Shown one piece after another: positions 8,301 through 11,032 of a stretch of 11,032 nt of DNA. The position numbers and the translations under genes are program-made. A model generated the notes under the pieces. That model did not search any database. It was not told the DNA's origin and saw only the letters and a program-made list of their open reading frames with translations. Source of the stretch: an uncultured Lachnospiraceae bacterium (GTDB lineage: Bacteria > Bacillota_A > Clostridia > Lachnospirales > Lachnospiraceae). How positions within the stretch are numbered: position 1 is the first letter of the stretch; the number at the start of each line of letters is the position of its first letter. The DNA is taken from NCBI GenBank assembly GCA_910588595.1, contig CAJUQU010000109.1, positions 1 through 11,032 of the forward strand, given 5' to 3'.

Positions 8301-9772
8301 AGGAAGCAAAGTCAGAAGAAACGAAACATCAGACGCTGGAGTCCATGCTTTCCGCAATAAGAGACTGTGGGATAAAGCTGTCCAAAGGTGCCGGAGCACT
8401 GAGAAAGTCGATCGAATCCCGCAGACAGCTCGAGACGGAGCACAGACAGACAGAGCAGTTATTGTCGACAGGCAGCGCAGGGATCGACCGGTTGGAGAAG
8501 GAGCTGGAGGGAATCAAAAGTCTGAGGAGCGAGAAGGCAGGGCAGCTTTTTGCGTGCCTCTGCGAGCAGGATCCGCAGCTAGGCGGCACGGATCTGCAAT
8601 CTTCAGAGATGCCGGAGGAGACACTGCGCGATACGGCAAGCCGCATCGCGCAGCAGCTGGAAGATCAGCTGTGTACGCTTTCAGAAGAGCTGGTTCAGAA
8701 CAGGGAGAAGCTTCTGGCAAAAGAGCATCTGGAACAGAAGATCCCACAGACGGAAAATGAAATAAAAACACTTGTTCATGATATGCAGAAAGCGGAGGTT
8801 TTCCTGACAAAGCAGAAAGCGGAGGGCGATGCCAGGACAAGGGAGATCGCCAGCCTGCAGGAACAGCTTGGAACAGAGTCAAAGGAGGCAGTCGAGCAGC
8901 GGATCCAGTCATTGATCGAACGTGTGCAGGCGCTGGAAACAGCCCTACAGACAGCAAGGGAACAGTATGAGGTGTGCAGAGACCGCAGCGGGCATCTGAC
9001 GGCGGCGGTTGAGACGCTGAAAAAGCAGATTGACGCTGCCGGGGATGCGGCGGGTCAACAGGAGGAGGATGTGCTTGCGCGGCGGGAGAAATGGCAGCAG
9101 GACAAAAGGGAGCGGAACGAACAGCGTGACCGGCGGAAAAATGCTGTTTCTGCCAACCGCGATATTTTTGAGAAGGTGACGGCAAAGCAGGAGGATATCC
9201 TGGCGGTCGAAAAGAAATATATCTGGATGAAGGCGTTGTCTGACACGGCAAACGGCACTTTGAGCGGCAAGCAGAAGGTGGAGCTCGAGACCTATATACA
9301 GATGACATATTTTGACCGCATTCTGCGGCGGGCAAACCTGCGGCTGATGACAATGAGCAGCGGGCAGTATGAGCTCAAGCGCGAGGTGGACAGTGAAAAC
9401 CGCAGGGAAAAGGCTGGTTTGGAGCTCTGTGTGATCGATCATTACAATGCGACCGAGCGCAGTGTGAAGACACTGTCGGGCGGTGAGACTTTCGAGGCGT
9501 CGCTCTCGCTCGCCCTGGGGCTGTCGGATGAGATCCAATCTTATGCCGGCGGGATCCAGATGGATTCCATGTTTGTGGATGAGGGCTTTGGATCGCTTGA
9601 CGAGGAGGCGCTCGGGCATGCGATGAAGGCGCTGGTGCAGCTGACTGAGGGCAGCCGCTTAGTCGGCGTGATCTCCCATGTCTCCGAACTCAAGGAGCAG
9701 ATCGACCGCAAGATCATCGTCACCAAGAGCCGCGGAAGGGACGGTGTGAACAGCAGTGTGGCGGTGGAGTAG
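5375..9772 (+). CDS. sbcC: exonuclease SbcCD subunit C (Rad50-type ATPase), unusually long
   Basis: SbcC is the SMC-like ATPase partner of SbcD. It dimerises at the head and at a zinc hook, and controls nuclease access to DNA ends. The N-lobe has Walker A GETGAGKTT (residues 35-43, Lys41) and a Q-loop Gln155 in AQGDFQKLL. A long Gln/Glu/Lys-rich coiled coil follows (about 195-675). The zinc hook is CPVCG with Cys680 and Cys683 (bases 7412-7423), in the typical setting LKEGxxCPVCGxxxHP. After the return coil (about 690-1280), the C-lobe carries the signature LSGGETF (1367-1373), Walker B MFVDEG with Asp1402 and Glu1403, and the D-loop SLD (1407-1409). At 1465 residues it is well above the usual roughly 1000-1150 (E. 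coli 1048). The frame is intact, so this is not a fusion artefact visible here. AAGGGGG at 5358-5364 lies 10 bases before the ATG. No terminator is evident after the stop. Confidence 0.95.
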   Translation: MKPIKLIISAFGPYAGNTEIDFERLGGQGLYLITGETGAGKTTIFDAIVFALYGEASGDVRKADMFRSKYAKDDVPTFVLFTFDYRGKRYQVKRNPEYQRPKGRGTGYTTQKAEAELVYPDDRMPVTKSKEVTKAVTELIGLDRRQFTQIAMIAQGDFQKLLLAGTEERGNIFRQIFKTGVFQTLQNRLKDAVKAQWVEYSELKRSISQYMESIVCTQDTPTAEKMRRLHKEKFDGRVGEGLEVLGQLCMEDEAVLNALDGQIEELDKQIEKENQLIGNIHKIRQQQEELTRNQELLAQLEPQMQQATERYREAQQDAEEVGQLALVIKEQQKNIALFDKLQQEQEALAAIQKTISQETIHKQGLEERWHVSEASLQADSEALKGLSFAGEEKARLENNKDRLLLQMKRLHEQQSGWERERARQQEMEQDITRQQEQTTALAAKTAQLQEQIAQLADRETMLAVTEDLQERLSEQERSLQQVQAQQLENQKRMRHIADTIERLQREEESLCEVQTQRMDALAHLKNAGETQLKWQHETDLAREQLAVFEGQRDSLRALERAAAECKAAYQKAQEREQAHQKQQILWRDAWERVKDADTRRLKLGQEQADLDKQKQDCAKLSDEIRLLKQQDSELRTTQDAYRQASDEKERISADYRDMEQRFLDAQAGMLARALKEGARCPVCGNTHHPDLAQMPQAAPEKAQVDRKKAQLTEAEKKAEGLSVSAGHLKTRLAEQKEAVLALAERVLGESYALSSPCLESDDGTVRGDGTKAASEENSGINICKLQEKLSEKERQFGEKQKELATAVINTEKDQTRKEELDKLIQEGESTQKQLNAQLQQENQAYAASQGKLDEKHCQWEKMLTELQFPDTVGGEEKAMREYLQGRLGECEAQLRQAAADKKRQEQLGSEAERCEEERKQLQEQISAQVTQQAECTGQDQTLLRQISSELEKAKKLCGEVQCHIGQIKELQAEYTKEAKSEETKHQTLESMLSAIRDCGIKLSKGAGALRKSIESRRQLETEHRQTEQLLSTGSAGIDRLEKELEGIKSLRSEKAGQLFACLCEQDPQLGGTDLQSSEMPEETLRDTASRIAQQLEDQLCTLSEELVQNREKLLAKEHLEQKIPQTENEIKTLVHDMQKAEVFLTKQKAEGDARTREIASLQEQLGTESKEAVEQRIQSLIERVQALETALQTAREQYEVCRDRSGHLTAAVETLKKQIDAAGDAAGQQEEDVLARREKWQQDKRERNEQRDRRKNAVSANRDIFEKVTAKQEDILAVEKKYIWMKALSDTANGTLSGKQKVELETYIQMTYFDRILRRANLRLMTMSSGQYELKREVDSENRREKAGLELCVIDHYNATERSVKTLSGGETFEASLSLALGLSDEIQSYAGGIQMDSMFVDEGFGSLDEEALGHAMKALVQLTEGSRLVGVISHVSELKEQIDRKIIVTKSRGRDGVNSSVAVE

Positions 9773-9795
9773 ACGAGCGGGATCCGAAGAAGATA

Positions 9796-9808
9796 ATTTC
9801 CGGGAAAT
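9796..9808. promoter_or_regulatory. 13-base dyad, possible operator
   Basis: ATTTCC, one central G, then GGAAAT form a perfect inverted repeat 24 bases after the sbcC stop and about 18 bases upstream of the candidate -35 of the next gene. It could be a regulator site, or a weak RNA stem (5 bp, 3-base loop). No U-run follows, so it is a poor terminator candidate. The evidence is symmetry alone. Confidence 0.2.
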
Positions 9809-9825
9809 ATTTGAATTTATAATGG

Positions 9826-9854
9826 TAGATATTGGATTGTAAAAGTGGTATAAT
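9826..9854 (+). promoter_or_regulatory. extended -10 promoter of the secreted repeat protein gene
   Basis: TATAAT at 9849-9854 is preceded by TGG at 9846-9848, giving the extended -10 form TGNTATAAT. A weak -35 match, TAGATA (4 of 6), lies at 9826-9831 with 17-base spacing. Transcription would start near 9861, about 40 bases ahead of the TTG start. This suggests the gene is transcribed independently of sbcDC. Confidence 0.65.
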
Positions 9855-9885
9855 CATAGACATGAATTACACTCATAAAATGAAA

Positions 9886-9894
9886 GAAGGAGGT
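9886..9894 (+). promoter_or_regulatory. strong ribosome binding site selecting a TTG start
   Basis: GAAGGAGGT is nearly a full Shine-Dalgarno match and ends 6 bases before TTG at 9901. An in-frame TAA at 9895-9897 rules out any earlier start, and the first in-frame ATG (9934) would cut through the signal peptide. The site therefore decides the TTG start. Confidence 0.85.
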
Positions 9895-9900
9895 TAAAAA

Positions 9901-11032
9901 TTGAAACGACGTATTGTTGCAGTAATTTTAGCGATGTGTTTATGCATTTCTTCCCAGTCAGTGGTTTATGCAGGGCAGGAAAACACTTCGCAGCAGGAAG
10001 TTCATACGGAAGGATCTGCAGAGGGATCGGAAACCGGTGATGAAGTGGATTCTACTCCGCAGAAAAACCCAGGGCAGACAGAGGAAGCCGGAACGGGGGA
10101 GAGCACAAAGGAACCGGAAAGCGGTGAGGAAGCCGGAACAGGAGAGACGACACAGCAGCCGGAAGGCAGTGAGGAAACCGGAACGGAAGAGGGCACAGAG
10201 GAACCGGAAGGCAGTGAGGAAACCGGAACGGAAGAGAGCACAGAGGAACCGGAAGGCAGTGAGGATAGCGGAACGGAAGAGAGCACAGAGGAACCGGAAA
10301 GCAGTGAGGAAGCCGGAAAGGGAGAGACGACAGGGCAGCCAGGGGAGAACGATACAGAGGAGACGACAGGGCAGCCGGAGGAAACAGATGCGGAGGAGAC
10401 CACAGAGCAGCCGGGGAAGACTGATATGGAAGTAATCGCAGAGCAGCTGGAAGAAACAGAGATAAGTGATGAATCGGACACTGTCCGCAAGGGAAGATCT
10501 GTGGCAAAACCGGACATACCAGACGTTGATATTGATACCCTTACTCCGGCGAAAGTTTATGATGCAATGATCGCGCTGAAGGGGTGGGAGGACTACAAGG
10601 AGGGAAGAGAGTGGACAAACGATGTTCCGTATTCAGACGCTAATCTTTATCAGTGGCATGGTGGAACCCTTGACGGGGTGAACATCAGTGCTGTAGGGTG
10701 TGTAGCTTTCGCCTTTACGCTCAGCGATGCGTCATTTGGAGAACTGAAAGCAAGGAAGTACGCTCAGGGTGCGTTCACATTTGAGGATATAAAAGTGGGT
10801 GACATCCTGCGGGTAAGAGGAGATGCCCATACCGTGATCGTGCTTGAAGTGAGCGATGCAGGTGTGGTGGTTGCTGAAGGAAACTACAATGGAACTGTCC
10901 ATTGGGAACGGAAGATCTCTAAGGATGAAGTGATGAAGGACACCAGTCATTACATTACTCGCTACCCTGAGGGGTATATTGTGCCGGATGATCCGGAGGC
11001 AAACAAAATAGTTGGTCAAGGCACGCTTGAGG
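9901..11032 (+). CDS. secreted repeat-stalk protein with papain-like (CHAP/NlpC-P60-like) domain, 3'-truncated
   Basis: The frame starts at TTG 9901 and is open to the window end (377 codons seen, no stop), so the C-terminus is missing. Residues 1-24 are a signal peptide: KRR, a hydrophobic core, and probable cleavage after VYA (residue 24). Residues about 25-190 are an acidic, Glu/Thr/Gly/Pro-rich stalk built of tandem repeats. From about residue 200 comes a globular domain resembling secreted papain-fold amidase/peptidase domains: GCVAFAF with Cys267, GDILRV, DAHTVIVLEV with His310, and AEGNYNGTVHW with Glu326 and Asn328, ending in YITRYP. Cys-His-Glu/Asn is my inferred catalytic set. The domain could cleave peptidoglycan cross-links or stems, but the substrate is not shown by the sequence. 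Further binding or anchoring domains may follow beyond the window. The 5' coding end is AT-richer than argB (a hand count of one 60-base line each gives about 37% against 60% GC). Confidence 0.8.
   Translation, partial: MKRRIVAVILAMCLCISSQSVVYAGQENTSQQEVHTEGSAEGSETGDEVDSTPQKNPGQTEEAGTGESTKEPESGEEAGTGETTQQPEGSEETGTEEGTEEPEGSEETGTEESTEEPEGSEDSGTEESTEEPESSEEAGKGETTGQPGENDTEETTGQPEETDAEETTEQPGKTDMEVIAEQLEETEISDESDTVRKGRSVAKPDIPDVDIDTLTPAKVYDAMIALKGWEDYKEGREWTNDVPYSDANLYQWHGGTLDGVNISAVGCVAFAFTLSDASFGELKARKYAQGAFTFEDIKVGDILRVRGDAHTVIVLEVSDAGVVVAEGNYNGTVHWERKISKDEVMKDTSHYITRYPEGYIVPDDPEANKIVGQGTLE
10069..10338 (+). repeat. six tandem 45-base repeats (15-residue stalk units)
   Basis: Six in-frame 45-base units start at 10069, 10114, 10159, 10204, 10249 and 10294. 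The residue pattern is approximately PEGSEETGTEESTEE. Units 3 and 4 differ at 1 of 45 bases and units 4 and 5 at 2 of 45, while the outer units are more diverged, which suggests recent duplication at the centre. Translation gives a highly acidic, flexible spacer between the signal peptide and the papain-like domain. Copy number may vary between strains. Confidence 0.9.
10339..10446 (+). repeat. three tandem 36-base repeats (12-residue stalk units)
   Basis: Immediately after the 45-base array the period changes to 36 bases, with units at 10339, 10375 and 10411. The pattern is approximately P-x-E-x-D-x-E-E-T-T-x-Q, and the third unit is degenerate (it loses the TT). The shared EETTxQP motif suggests the short unit derives from the long one by loss of three codons. 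It continues the same acidic stalk. Confidence 0.8.

Noticed and set aside
8514..9619. Overlapping - strand open frames of 279 and 224 codons opposite the 3' half of sbcC
   Set aside because: They are shadows of the strongly supported sbcC frame, with no family resemblance. The 279-codon frame translates to low-complexity Pro/Ser/Ala-rich sequence and the 224-codon frame to Leu/Pro-rich sequence.
9862..9897. An 11-codon ORF ending in the ribosome binding site of the secreted protein gene
   Set aside because: Its ATG sits about at the predicted transcription start with no ribosome binding site of its own. A leader-peptide role has no support in its composition.
9968..10517. Open frames in other phases over the repeat region (one + strand, Arg/Lys-rich; two - strand, Ser/Pro-rich)
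   Set aside because: Repeats whose length is a multiple of three keep all phases open. The signal peptide, ribosome binding site and downstream domain all fit only the frame starting at 9901.

Overview
The window looks like chromosomal DNA of a low-to-mid GC Gram-positive anaerobe of the class Clostridia, most likely a gut Lachnospiraceae member. This is inferred from strong GGAGG-type ribosome binding sites, TATAAT-type -10 boxes, a TTG start codon, a YdcZ/DUF606 transporter, and a secreted papain-like protein on a Glu/Thr/Pro stalk of the sort seen in that group. All genes are on the + strand. No tRNA, rRNA, CRISPR array, insertion sequence or phage gene was seen.

Left part (1-3475): the 3' portion of argB (acetylglutamate kinase, 5' end outside the window), argD (acetylornithine aminotransferase), and, 17 bases after argD, a gene for a membrane-anchored MalE-fold solute-binding protein that has no permease or ATPase gene beside it. 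argB and argD carry out two steps of arginine/ornithine synthesis. The spacing suggests that argD and the binding protein share a transcript, but the functional link is unknown.

Middle part (3476-9772): a five-helix YdcZ/DUF606 (DMT superfamily) transporter behind a structured leader, then a clear promoter and a 15-bp leader hairpin ahead of the sbcD-sbcC pair. SbcD is the Mre11-type nuclease and SbcC the Rad50-type ATPase with a zinc hook; together they process hairpin and blocked DNA ends. SbcC is unusually long (1465 residues). Its two coiled-coil arms appear unequal, and the descending arm has two interruptions.

Right part (9773-11032): an extended -10 promoter and a strong ribosome binding site drive a TTG-started secreted protein that runs off the window. 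It has a signal peptide, an acidic stalk of six 45-base repeats followed by three 36-base repeats, and a papain-like (CHAP/NlpC-P60-like) domain with Cys, His and Glu/Asn candidates.

Most of the window is ordinary housekeeping DNA. The points most worth a second look are the oversized SbcC, the two structured leaders, the orphan binding protein, and the repeat-stalk enzyme. I did not find convincing evidence of a wholly new system.
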